DNA of 64,000 bases, from contig CAZWRN010000004.1 of the NCBI GenBank assembly GCA_964636275.1, forward strand, positions 6,120 through 70,119. Reading direction: 5' to 3'. Shown here in pieces: positions 1-8,414 of this stretch (position 1 is the stretch's first letter; each line of letters begins with the position of its first letter). The notes beneath the pieces are model-generated. The model was given only the letters and a program-made list of their open reading frames with translations, had not been told where the DNA came from and ran no database searches. This stretch comes from CAZWRN01 sp964636275 (GTDB lineage: Bacteria; Patescibacteriota; Microgenomatia; Daviesbacterales; UBA10151). A program made the translations under genes and the position numbers.

Positions 1-350
1 AGTTTGCGTGTCAGCAGAAATATACCAATCAATGATACGACACCCCAAAATGCCGCTGGAAGTCTGACACCCCATTCGTTCAAACCAAAAATCCCCACAA
101 AAGGGACAGCTGAATAAATATAAAAAGAGGCCCGGTATTCGGTTAATGATTTCAAATACAGCGGCAATATTCTGCCACTAATATCTTTGCCAGTCGTTAA
201 TAACGAATAAGCCTGGTAGCCTACATCTACTTCATCACCAAATAAAGCTGGAGGATTGGTGTCCAGTTGATAAACCCGCAAAAAAGTCCCAACAGATAAT
301 ATTAAAACAAAAGCTAATATTCCTAAATACAATTTGGAAAATTCTGACAT
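1..350 (-). CDS. GT-C membrane glycosyltransferase, ArnT/PMT-like (partial, C-terminus off window)
   Basis: Reading leftward from the ATG at 350 the frame stays open to the window edge, so only the first ~116 residues are visible. One N-terminal membrane helix is followed by a loop carrying GDEVD near residue 40, where GT39/GT83 enzymes keep their catalytic acidic residue, and then by further helices. Such enzymes transfer a sugar from a polyprenyl-phosphate donor on the outer face of the membrane; the acceptor cannot be read from sequence. The ATG shares one base with the TAA of the gene upstream (TAATG), which suggests coupled translation. The family call is good, the substrate is unknown. 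Confidence 0.75.
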   Translation of the reverse strand, partial: MSEFSKLYLGILAFVLILSVGTFLRVYQLDTNPPALFGDEVDVGYQAYSLLTTGKDISGRILPLYLKSLTEYRASFYIYSAVPFVGIFGLNEWGVRLPAAFWGVVSLIGIFLLTRK

Positions 351-1657
351 TACCATTTAAATAAGACCTTTCGTCTTTCTTGCTGTAATAATTCTTTCAA
401 AAAAGTGGTGTAGTTGTACAGTAGCAATACCCCATACCCCACAACTAAGAAAAATAAAAATGAATTTGAAATAGTCAGGTCATAAATCACTGGAATCGTT
501 GGTTGCAAAAGTCCGCGGTAGACATTGATAAAATGCAAAAAGGTAAAAAAGATCAGATTGATCCACATTCCCATCATCAGCAACCTTTTCTGCTTAAAGC
601 AAACTAGGATGGTGGCAAAAAGCACCACCGGTATCATATACCGCTCATGCATTCTGGTAAAAAAGAAAAAATAAAATCCCGAAATTAAAAACAGATAATA
701 AAAAAGCAGATACCTAGTCGTTCTCTTTAAATAAAACACTATCGTGATTGGTAGGACAAACAACGTAAACATCAGATAACCCCAGTGATCGTAAGATAAC
801 CCTAAAAAGTTACTTGAAGGGGCCATACCAAAATTGATCACCGCTCCCCAAAAATTGAGAGCATTTTCAGCCACCCCAAAATCCACCAAAGTAAAATTGG
901 AATAGTAAAACTGCAGCGGCCAGAACACAGAAGGTGAATGAAAAGGCAGATAGGAAAGATAAAAAATAATCAGTGAAACCAAAACTGCCTGAATTGTCCT
1001 TTTTATACCAAATTCTTTCAGAACATAAAACATATACACACCCCATAAAAGTAAAATAGTGTGCTTAGTCATCAGAGCTATTCCAGCAAAGAAGAAAGCC
1101 CACCACAAACGTTTAGCAAAAGTAAACCCTAAGGCCAATATTAGAAAGAGATTTTGGATCAGATCGGTTTGTCCCCAAACTGACGCTACATAGATAACTG
1201 CCGGATTTATCAGCAGTAAAAAAGCCATCAGATATTTATTCTTAATAAAAAGTGTCTCCCCAGTTTTCTTGAGTAGCCATGGCATTACTCCAGCAAACAC
1301 CACAGCTCCTAACAATCCTGGCAGTTTCAAAAATGAGATCCAAACATTTTCCCATTCCATCCAGTGAACCAAAGGAGAGGGAAATATTGGCACAGTTGAA
1401 TTGATAAAATACACTAAACCTAGTTTAAACTGATAAAGCCACCAACTCGCTGCAAATGAAAACATGATTAAAGGTGGATAGGTCGGAAAAGAATATCCTG
1501 GAAAAGTCCGATCAAAAAAATTGTAAGGTCCCAACTCCAACAAACTTTGCCCCCAGGCCACATGGTTTTTGACATCTCCGGAATAAATGGGTAGGCTAAT
1601 TAAAAAGTACAAAACAAACGCTATTAGGAGAAATCCGATGAATGGAATTGTTTTCAT
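350..1657 (-). CDS. Gpi18/PIG-like GT-C mannosyltransferase family protein
   Basis: A 435-residue polytopic membrane protein. An N-terminal helix is followed by GDVKNHVAWGQ (about residue 27), a YPPL motif near residue 60 and SVWGQTDLI near residue 160. The early acidic residue, the YPP loop and the WGQ-D motif after a helix are typical of Gpi18/PIG-type GT-C enzymes, which use polyprenyl-phosphate-linked hexose, often mannose. The protein at 10041-11399 is a paralogue with the same three motifs. It ends in TAATG with the next gene. No Shine-Dalgarno is evident before the ATG; an octamer-repeat dyad fills the gap upstream. The sugar and acceptor are not determined. Confidence 0.75.
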   Translation of the reverse strand: MKTIPFIGFLLIAFVLYFLISLPIYSGDVKNHVAWGQSLLELGPYNFFDRTFPGYSFPTYPPLIMFSFAASWWLYQFKLGLVYFINSTVPIFPSPLVHWMEWENVWISFLKLPGLLGAVVFAGVMPWLLKKTGETLFIKNKYLMAFLLLINPAVIYVASVWGQTDLIQNLFLILALGFTFAKRLWWAFFFAGIALMTKHTILLLWGVYMFYVLKEFGIKRTIQAVLVSLIIFYLSYLPFHSPSVFWPLQFYYSNFTLVDFGVAENALNFWGAVINFGMAPSSNFLGLSYDHWGYLMFTLFVLPITIVFYLKRTTRYLLFYYLFLISGFYFFFFTRMHERYMIPVVLFATILVCFKQKRLLMMGMWINLIFFTFLHFINVYRGLLQPTIPVIYDLTISNSFLFFLVVGYGVLLLYNYTTFLKELLQQERRKVLFKW

Positions 1658-1663
1658 GGTAAT

Positions 1664-1747
1664 TATTGTTAAATTATTAAATTGCTAAATTGTTTGCTCC
1701 GCATCAGCCGTGTTAACAGCAATATAACAATTCAACAATCTAACAAT
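1664..1747. repeat. Intergenic octamer array with inverted partner
   Basis: The right arm is three octamers (ATAACAAT, TCAACAAT, CTAACAAT; 1724-1747). The left arm around 1664-1694 carries AAATTATT/AAATTGCT/AAATTGTT units of the same period and roughly complementary sequence. The right arm runs into the stop codon of the next gene. Together they could fold into an imperfect hairpin between two genes of the same strand. Confidence 0.6.
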
Positions 1748-3012
1748 TATGATTCTTGATTTGGCTCTGGAATCTTTTTAGCAAAATACAAATAAATATA
1801 AAACACACAAGCTGAGGCAAAAATAGTTGCTAATATACTTCTGATATATACCTCATCAATTCGCACACCCAGCTCTTGCCAGGTTCCAGGTAATGAATAC
1901 AAAGCTGGGAAAAGTGGTGCAAAGATCTTTATTGTTAGGGATGGATCAAACAGGAAGATCATACCAATAAAACTAAGTGCTAAGAAAACATGCGGTAATA
2001 CCGTTTTAAATCTAAAGCTGACTACCTCAATCACCAAAAATGGAGCTAACCAACTCAACCACTGAGGATGGAAATGAGTAAAGATGAAAAAGCTCAAAAG
2101 AACCACAAACCAGCGCTGCCAAACTCTGTCAACAGATCTGTCATAAAACCAGAAGTAAAAATACATCACCATAAGTAACAATGGAAACAGCAGTATACTT
2201 TCACCTCCAGATATCGGAATCTGAGCATACAAAGTCTTTTGAGTCAGTCCAGCCACCAACGCCGATGCTCTAAAACCGGCAGAAGGAAGAAAAGCGGCAA
2301 TAGAAAACAGATAAGGGAAAACTGACAAAAATCCAAGTGCAAATCTCTCTTTCCAATTTTTACCAATAATAATAAATGGCACCACTAAAAACAGTGGATA
2401 CAACTTGAATGCCGCAGCTACACCTAGTAAAAGCGCAGCAAAATAGAGCTTTTTTCTTTTGATACAAAACAGGGACCAGACTGTCAGAACAGCCGGTATC
2501 ACATCAAACTGACCCATCATGTAGGCTGAATATAAAATGACCGGATTAAACAACCACAGCAAAGCGGCCCAAATCTGGTCGCGTTTTTTATCAAAAAAAC
2601 TGACAATAGCAAACACCACTGGTAGATCAAAAAAGAAGTAAGGTGCTTTCAGCAAAAGTAAATGTAAATTAAATAACCAATTTCCAAAAAAACTAGCTTG
2701 ATCAATCACAAAACCATTTAATATCTCTTTACCAAAAATAAATGAAATAATAGTGTTAAAAACTCCATGCAGTAAGTAAATCAGTGGTGGATAAATAAAT
2801 AAATCAGCCCCAAAAGTTTTTACCAACGGGTTATCAGTCGTACAACTGGCGAGATAGTCATATAAATTGAGTACATTCCCCTGACTAATCAGATCACCAG
2901 CTAAATTAAAAGCTCGGATATCAGGATGAAAGGTTGATGAAGCTAAGAATATCCTTAGTAATACAGCTGGAACTAATAACCACCAAATTTGAAAATTGAA
3001 AATTTTACTCAT
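1747..3012 (-). CDS. GT-C polyprenol-phosphate-dependent mannosyltransferase-like protein (DUF2029/Gpi18-like)
   Basis: A 421-residue multi-pass membrane protein. After the first helix comes STFHPDIRAFN (acidic residue near 30), then YPPLIYL and, in mid-protein, MMGQFDVIPAVL followed by FKLYPL. The FK(L)YP and GQ-D motifs recur in the GT87/DUF2029 and Gpi18 families, which add mannose from polyprenyl-phosphate mannose outside the membrane. The ATG overlaps the 3' end of the upstream GT4 gene by 8 nt, so a cytoplasmic GT4 and a GT-C enzyme are translated together. The family level is well supported; the reaction is inferred from family. Confidence 0.7.
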   Translation of the reverse strand: MSKIFNFQIWWLLVPAVLLRIFLASSTFHPDIRAFNLAGDLISQGNVLNLYDYLASCTTDNPLVKTFGADLFIYPPLIYLLHGVFNTIISFIFGKEILNGFVIDQASFFGNWLFNLHLLLLKAPYFFFDLPVVFAIVSFFDKKRDQIWAALLWLFNPVILYSAYMMGQFDVIPAVLTVWSLFCIKRKKLYFAALLLGVAAAFKLYPLFLVVPFIIIGKNWKERFALGFLSVFPYLFSIAAFLPSAGFRASALVAGLTQKTLYAQIPISGGESILLFPLLLMVMYFYFWFYDRSVDRVWQRWFVVLLSFFIFTHFHPQWLSWLAPFLVIEVVSFRFKTVLPHVFLALSFIGMIFLFDPSLTIKIFAPLFPALYSLPGTWQELGVRIDEVYIRSILATIFASACVFYIYLYFAKKIPEPNQES

Positions 3013-4081
3013 TTAATAAATCCAATATCTCTTTCTTAAAGCGCTGATCACTAAATATTTCAGCTCTAGCGGTAGCCCCTTTTGACAGTTCAGACCATTT
3101 TTTCTCATTTCCAGTCAAAGAAACGGTTTGCTCTATTAATTGTGCCTGAGTTTCCCAAAATAGTCCACTCTTGTTTTCCTCAACAATCTCTGTTTGACCA
3201 CCTTTTTTAATCACTACAGGTACAACTCCAGCTGCCATCGCTTCAACGGTAGTAATACCAAAATGCTCCATTTTGGTCGGGTCTGTCTCCTCAAAACCCA
3301 TGGCATGCCAATAGATCTTTGACATACCATACAAATGCTCCAGATCTTGATGCGCAATATTGGGTAAAATCATGATTGGCAATCCGGCTGCTTGGGCTCG
3401 AAGTTCATCAACATAAGATCGGTCTCCATCTCCCATAGATCCAGCCAGATACAAATCCCATCCTTTGAGCTGCCCACTCTCTACCATGTTGCTAAATGTT
3501 TCAATCATCATTTGGTGTTTTTTCTCGCGCAGATAACCAAAAAAACGCCCCACCGATAATATAATTCGTTTTTTAGGAGCATCAGTCTTTTGATTGATAT
3601 GAACAGGCGGATAAATGATCTTAGATGGTAATGGCCAGTTTTTTTGAGAATATTTTTTGGTAAATTCTGAATTGTAAACCACTTCCTGCCAACTTTTAAG
3701 CTTAATCCTACCCCATTTACTAGCGGATGGATGAACATCCAAAGGGGTCTGAATATGCAAAATATTTCTCTTACTGGAAGCCAGAAAGATACTCCCATCC
3801 GTCACAGCAAACAGTAGCTCATACCTTCTTAGAAAAAAATACCGATCCACTGTTTTACTACCTTTACCTATCGGTGCATGAACAAAAGTAACTTTACTAA
3901 GATCAATACCCAGCCTTTTAGAAACATCGGCTTTGTACTCATCAGGGTGCAGGGTATGCAGATGGGTTGGTAGAAGTAAATCAACCTCATGCTTCTCAGA
4001 AAAAATTGCAGCAACAGTCAAAATATACCGCTCTCCACCACCTTTGGTATCTAAATATGGACTGTACACGGCGATATGCAT
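3005..4081 (-). CDS. GT4 family glycosyltransferase
   Basis: A 358-residue soluble protein with a GT-B layout. The N-terminus MHIAVYSPYLDTKGGGERY is the glycine-rich acceptor-side loop of GT4 enzymes. The C-terminal half has LSVGRF (about residue 195), a basic KKHQ patch, and HFGITTVEAMAAGVVPVV, the E-x(7)-E-like nucleotide-sugar binding region. It would transfer a sugar from a nucleotide donor in the cytoplasm. The GGGER loop resembles ALG11-like mannosyltransferases, but donor and acceptor are not proven. It overlaps the next gene by 8 nt and is preceded by a heptamer dyad. Confidence 0.85.
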   Translation of the reverse strand: MHIAVYSPYLDTKGGGERYILTVAAIFSEKHEVDLLLPTHLHTLHPDEYKADVSKRLGIDLSKVTFVHAPIGKGSKTVDRYFFLRRYELLFAVTDGSIFLASSKRNILHIQTPLDVHPSASKWGRIKLKSWQEVVYNSEFTKKYSQKNWPLPSKIIYPPVHINQKTDAPKKRIILSVGRFFGYLREKKHQMMIETFSNMVESGQLKGWDLYLAGSMGDGDRSYVDELRAQAAGLPIMILPNIAHQDLEHLYGMSKIYWHAMGFEETDPTKMEHFGITTVEAMAAGVVPVVIKKGGQTEIVEENKSGLFWETQAQLIEQTVSLTGNEKKWSELSKGATARAEIFSDQRFKKEILDLLNE

Positions 4082-4093
4082 AGAAAAAAATTA

Positions 4094-4187
4094 TCAATTT
4101 TCAAAGCTCAATTTTCAAAGAATTTACAATTTTGAAAATTTACTAATTCTTATTTGATTGAATTTTGAAAATTGAAAATTGAAAATT
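4094..4187. repeat. Heptamer dyad (TCAATTT/TCAAAGC and GAAAATT arrays)
   Basis: The left arm 4094-4121 reads TCAATTT, TCAAAGC, TCAATTT, TCAAAGA. The right arm 4160-4187 reads GAATTTT followed by three GAAAATT copies, which is the approximate reverse complement of the left arm. It fills the whole gap between the GT4 and GT2 genes. Confidence 0.8.
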
Positions 4188-4191
4188 TAAC

Positions 4192-4998
4192 TTAATCTAA
4201 CTTAAATCCTTTCTCAATCAACTTTTTGTCCAGCTCATCATAAGTTTTACCTAATGACTCTTTCTGTTGCATCTCCCAAAGTCTCACATAACTTGTAAAC
4301 AAGAAAAATGTCTGCATGAGAGAGTCAATTACTCCAACCGAACCATTAAAAAACCCTTTTCTGACTATTCCTTGATTCCAGGTTTCGGTAATAAAAATTC
4401 GTAAAAATCTCCAACCACTCATTTGCGGATGATGAGCATTAAAACGTAATTTAGCATCGATTTTACTCCATTCCAAATTTTTCAAAATCACTTGATCAAC
4501 ATTCCGATGCGTCAGATGAATAAACGAGTTTTTGGTATATCCTAGCTCCCCGCTAAACTGAGGCTGCTCATGAACTCTACCAACCCATCTTTTAAAATGC
4601 GCCTTATGCAACAGTCTAATCACCCAGTCAGGGTAAAAAGGACCATACGATTTATGCTCTCCCCAGATAATATTATTTCGAGAAATAGCATAGGCTGAAA
4701 ATTTGGAGTCTTCAAAAATATTAAATAGTTCATCTTTAAGTCCTTCAGAAACTCGTTCATCCGCATCGATATATAAAATCCAATCCCCAACCGCTTTTGA
4801 AGCACCCAGATTGCGTCTTTCTGAAAAGTCATCACTATCACTCTGAAAAATCTTAGCCCCATATTGCTTGGCAATATCTAAAGTTTTATCGGTTGAGCCT
4901 TGATCCACAATAATAATTTCATTCGCCCATTTCACCGATTCTAAACAGGCTCCAACTCGACTCTCTTCATTTTTTGTGATAATAATGACGCTTAACAT
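4192..4998 (-). CDS. GT2 family glycosyltransferase, WaaE/KdtX-like
   Basis: A 268-residue GT-A protein. It opens with MLSVIIITKNEE, has VDQGSTDKT in the nucleotide-binding region and the metal-binding DADERV motif near residue 90. The region RKGFFNG and the C-terminal helices match the WaaE/KdtX branch of GT2, which adds glucose or similar sugars to surface lipids or glycans. A paralogue lies at 7447-8349 on the other side of the YfhO-like gene. Its ATG shares one base with the TAA of that gene (TAATG). The acceptor is unknown. Confidence 0.85.
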   Translation of the reverse strand: MLSVIIITKNEESRVGACLESVKWANEIIIVDQGSTDKTLDIAKQYGAKIFQSDSDDFSERRNLGASKAVGDWILYIDADERVSEGLKDELFNIFEDSKFSAYAISRNNIIWGEHKSYGPFYPDWVIRLLHKAHFKRWVGRVHEQPQFSGELGYTKNSFIHLTHRNVDQVILKNLEWSKIDAKLRFNAHHPQMSGWRFLRIFITETWNQGIVRKGFFNGSVGVIDSLMQTFFLFTSYVRLWEMQQKESLGKTYDELDKKLIEKGFKLD

Positions 4999-7424
4999 TA
5001 TGGTTTAGATAATAATACCATCTTTAGCTTAGGTAAAAAGAACCACATTAAACCAGCTATAAAAACTCCTATCGCACTCAGCCCTGCCCCCACCAAAAAA
5101 GAATCTGGCAGATAGTAGAGAGCGATCTGAGACTTTCCGGCTGGAAGATGAATACCGATAAATTGATTATTAATTTTTAACAAAGGCTGACTCTGGCCAT
5201 TTACCTTCACTTTCCAACCAGGCTGCAATGTTTCAGTCACAGCCAGTAGTGAAGCCCCCCCACAATCCGATTGAAAATCGTAGCTTTGTTGGCGATAACT
5301 CTGTAGCTGCAATTGACATTGAGACAGAGGGGAATTGATAAATTGATCAGGCTGATCGACATAAACAGTAAATGGATCAACAGTTGGCTGAGCCAAAGAC
5401 AGATAAATCTGATTTTTTTCTGCATATAACACTTTTTCAGGGACAAAAAAACGCTCCAAACTCAACTTATTTTTCAAAATCACCACTGGACCTTCCTGAA
5501 AAACTTGTTCAAATTTATTGGTATCTATCAGATGGCTCAATTTACCCTCAGCCTCAGGAGAACCAATCTGTCTTTTCAATGCCAGAATATATTGAGCATT
5601 CACCTGATCAAGAAGTGGGGAATTAAAATTTTTAATATCCAAAAATCGGGCATTTTCTTCCCCGGTTTTTCCATTGTTTAAAACGCTCACAAAATCGGCC
5701 GTAGATCGAGGCAATAAGATATTGTAACCAGTGACACTTTGCAAACCATAGACACTCCAGGTATTGGCGGTCATCAACTCCCCTTTTTCAATAGCTAGTC
5801 GATATGGTTGCGGTATATTTTTAAGGTACTCGATCGTTTTTGTTTCTGGGAATACCAGTTCAGCTGCTGTAAAAGGAACATATTTACTTGAAAAGCGAAA
5901 CATATCGACCACAATAAGTAAACAAACAATCCAAACTGCCACAGAAAATCTTCTTATTAAAAATAGAACTATAGTTGCTATAAAACATACTCCAAACGGC
6001 AGCAGAGTATTTCGAAGAGCAATTTTAACATTGGTCAGATGAATCGCTAAAAAGTCTTTATACTCTACAGAAATAATCAGCTGATTAAACCACCACCAGA
6101 TCATTAATATACCAAGCAAAACACCAAAAATTGCAGCTATGGCTATCAGACTTTTCAATTGAAAAGCCTTCGCCTTTTTGTCTAAAACGGCTTGCAATCC
6201 CAACGCCCCCAAGGCACTAAATCCAAAGCTAAAAACAAAAAGTACCCGGCTACTGACAGATCCTTTTAATCCTAAAAATGACAGTGATTGCACCAGCCAG
6301 GCAAGAGGCCCTGATAAAGCCAAAAGTAAACTTCCTAAAACAAAGATTACCATCACAATTGATAATCGTCTGTTTGCCGAGTCGGCAAAAGACCAAAATA
6401 CAAAAGGCAACAAGGCAATACTAGTGTAAAATGCAAATGACTCATAAGAACCTTGTCCATAGTAATTATAAGTTGCCGAGTTGCCGAAAAAATCTGCCGC
6501 CAAACCAGTAATCAAGTGAGAATAGGGTAAATAAGTTACCGCATTACTCGCTGCCACTACGTCAAGGTTGCGTATCGACAAACCAAGTGTTTCAAAACCA
6601 GGCAATAGCTGAATACTAGCCAGACAAAGTCCCAACAAAACACTGAAACTAAAAATAACCGTCCATTTAATCATGTTCGTGTACGGCCGTCTTCTTGAGT
6701 ACGATAAAACCAAACCATATAAAAATGAGAAAAACAGCACATAATACAGCATCTGAATATAACCAAAAAATATACCCAGGGTGGTTACAAAACTTATTCC
6801 CATCAACCACCGAGCTTTCGATTGTCGAATAAAGACATCTACTACCAGCAATGACAAAGGCAGTAAGACTATTAGAAATCCCAATAGGTTGTATTCCATC
6901 CAAACTAGCATCGGAGCCGATAATCCATATCCCAAAGCTCCCGCCAGCGCAGCCGGTAGAAACAGTTTCCATCTTTTAAACAAAATAAAACTAAAAGACA
7001 TGGCTAAAAAAGGCTGAGTCACGACCTGTATGCCCCAGGCAAATGAAAAAGAGATCGGTAGTAAAAACAACAGATTAAATGGATTAAAAATAGCTGCCTG
7101 AAAATTACCAATCAGACTTTGTCCTAAAAAAGAGCTAGCATCCCAAAGCGGTAACTGCCCTTGTTGGATATACTCAAATACCAATTTTCTCCAAGGATAC
7201 ATCAGTGAAACCACATCAGACATCGGCGGATTTTTAACCGGAGGTGAAACAGCAAATCCCCATGTTTCATTCATCCAGGGGTAATAAGTTCCTATTAAAA
7301 TATCTCCCGGTATTGGGATCTCCCCTTTCCAAAAAAAGGACCAAAATAGACCCACAGTGACTAATATCAGCAAAAAAATACCAAGCAAATATGAAAAATA
7401 CTTAGATCGAAAATACGTATACAT
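4998..7424 (-). CDS. YfhO-family polytopic membrane protein (GT-C relative)
   Basis: An 808-residue protein with a signal-anchor helix, a loop near residue 70 holding SLMYPWRKLVFEYIQQGQLP and WDASSFLGQSL, a dozen or so helices, and a ~250-residue soluble C-terminal domain closed by a last helix. This layout and the PW...G..PLWD loop are those of the YfhO family (PF09586), linked in Firmicutes to glycosylation of teichoic or lipoteichoic acid. It sits between two WaaE-like GT2 genes, so those enzymes may make lipid-linked intermediates for it. The membership is strong; the exact reaction is unknown. Confidence 0.8.
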   Translation of the reverse strand: MYTYFRSKYFSYLLGIFLLILVTVGLFWSFFWKGEIPIPGDILIGTYYPWMNETWGFAVSPPVKNPPMSDVVSLMYPWRKLVFEYIQQGQLPLWDASSFLGQSLIGNFQAAIFNPFNLLFLLPISFSFAWGIQVVTQPFLAMSFSFILFKRWKLFLPAALAGALGYGLSAPMLVWMEYNLLGFLIVLLPLSLLVVDVFIRQSKARWLMGISFVTTLGIFFGYIQMLYYVLFFSFLYGLVLSYSRRRPYTNMIKWTVIFSFSVLLGLCLASIQLLPGFETLGLSIRNLDVVAASNAVTYLPYSHLITGLAADFFGNSATYNYYGQGSYESFAFYTSIALLPFVFWSFADSANRRLSIVMVIFVLGSLLLALSGPLAWLVQSLSFLGLKGSVSSRVLFVFSFGFSALGALGLQAVLDKKAKAFQLKSLIAIAAIFGVLLGILMIWWWFNQLIISVEYKDFLAIHLTNVKIALRNTLLPFGVCFIATIVLFLIRRFSVAVWIVCLLIVVDMFRFSSKYVPFTAAELVFPETKTIEYLKNIPQPYRLAIEKGELMTANTWSVYGLQSVTGYNILLPRSTADFVSVLNNGKTGEENARFLDIKNFNSPLLDQVNAQYILALKRQIGSPEAEGKLSHLIDTNKFEQVFQEGPVVILKNKLSLERFFVPEKVLYAEKNQIYLSLAQPTVDPFTVYVDQPDQFINSPLSQCQLQLQSYRQQSYDFQSDCGGASLLAVTETLQPGWKVKVNGQSQPLLKINNQFIGIHLPAGKSQIALYYLPDSFLVGAGLSAIGVFIAGLMWFFLPKLKMVLLSKP

Positions 7425-7446
7425 GCATCAGTCCAGTTTAGGCAGA

Positions 7447-8349
7447 TTAAAACAACTTATTTTTTACCTTTTGTAAAGTTCGTTTCAAAGGATTTTTTGA
7501 CAAGTTGGAATATTTAAACCAGTATTGAAGATCATCTCCCTGCTCTTTCATTAAATCAACTACTTCGTTGTACCCAAGCTGTTTTTTATCAAACTGAGAA
7601 GCCTCCCATACTTTTAACATCATCACAAAATGAGAAAATGCTTGAAGTAGAGACAGTGCTAAGCCATGCAAACCATCTTCAAAACCACGATGAGCAAAAA
7701 AGCGGCTCATAAACTCTCCCACTGGTTTTTTAATTACATCTTTCCAGTCAAACTGATAGCCATCATTTCTGATCTCCCGGGCTTGAACATCTGTATATCT
7801 ATTCATCCGAGCTATAAACTGTGACACATTGGAATAATGATGGTGAATTATTGCAAATCTCTCCTCAGCTGAAAGAGTTAAGCCCTGCCCCTGAGTCTTT
7901 GGCTTACTATGAATTTTATTACTCCAAATAACAAAATCTTTTTTAAAAAACCGAACATTATAATCTGGCCACCATCCGGCAGCTTTCATCCATTTACCAA
8001 AAATCAGATTTTTTCGAGGTATCTCAACATGGGTGACTACTCCATTTTTTTTGATAATATCTTTTAATTTATCTTCCAGCGATTCTGGTATCTCTTCATC
8101 TGCATCAACTATTAAAATCCATTCATGTGAAGCTTTAGAAATTGCAAAATTTCTTGCCGGCTCGACAAAACCAGTTCTTTTATGAAAAATTACCACGGCC
8201 CCCTGTTTTTTTGCGATCAGAGCAGTATCGTCTTCAGAATGCATATCGCAGACTAATATCTCATCTGCCCACTTAACACTTTTAATGGCCCGCTCAATAT
8301 GAGCGGCTTCATTGTAGGTATTTATGACTACGGATATTTTTCCAACCAT
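7447..8349 (-). CDS. GT2 family glycosyltransferase, WaaE-like
   Basis: A 300-residue GT-A glycosyltransferase, first gene of the minus-strand block 1-8349. It has VVINTYNEAAHIERAI at the start, CDMHSEDDT in the first Rossmann half, and DADEEIPE as the metal-binding site near residue 97. The C-terminal third is helical and matches the same WaaE/KdtX branch as 4192-4998. A TATAGT box lies 7 nt before the ATG, so the transcript is probably leaderless and starts the whole block. The donor and acceptor are unknown. Confidence 0.85.
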   Translation of the reverse strand: MVGKISVVINTYNEAAHIERAIKSVKWADEILVCDMHSEDDTALIAKKQGAVVIFHKRTGFVEPARNFAISKASHEWILIVDADEEIPESLEDKLKDIIKKNGVVTHVEIPRKNLIFGKWMKAAGWWPDYNVRFFKKDFVIWSNKIHSKPKTQGQGLTLSAEERFAIIHHHYSNVSQFIARMNRYTDVQAREIRNDGYQFDWKDVIKKPVGEFMSRFFAHRGFEDGLHGLALSLLQAFSHFVMMLKVWEASQFDKKQLGYNEVVDLMKEQGDDLQYWFKYSNLSKNPLKRTLQKVKNKLF

Positions 8350-8356
8350 TAGATTT

Positions 8357-8362
8357 ACTATA
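8357..8362 (-). promoter_or_regulatory. -10 box (TATAGT) of GT2 gene, likely leaderless
   Basis: The minus-strand hexamer TATAGT ends 7 nt before the ATG at 8349. The divergent gene at 8415 has its own TATACT box. No clear -35 box was assigned. Confidence 0.5.
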
Positions 8363-8404
8363 CCGTATGGCTACCCAATAGCAAATACCCTTTAAACCTA
8401 GTAA

Positions 8405-8410
8405 TATACT
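8405..8410 (+). promoter_or_regulatory. -10 box (TATACT) of GT-C gene at 8415, likely leaderless
   Basis: TATACT lies 4 nt before the ATG at 8415 in the 65-nt divergent intergenic region. A start of transcription about 7 nt after the box would fall on or next to the ATG. Confidence 0.5.
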
Positions 8411-8414
8411 AAAG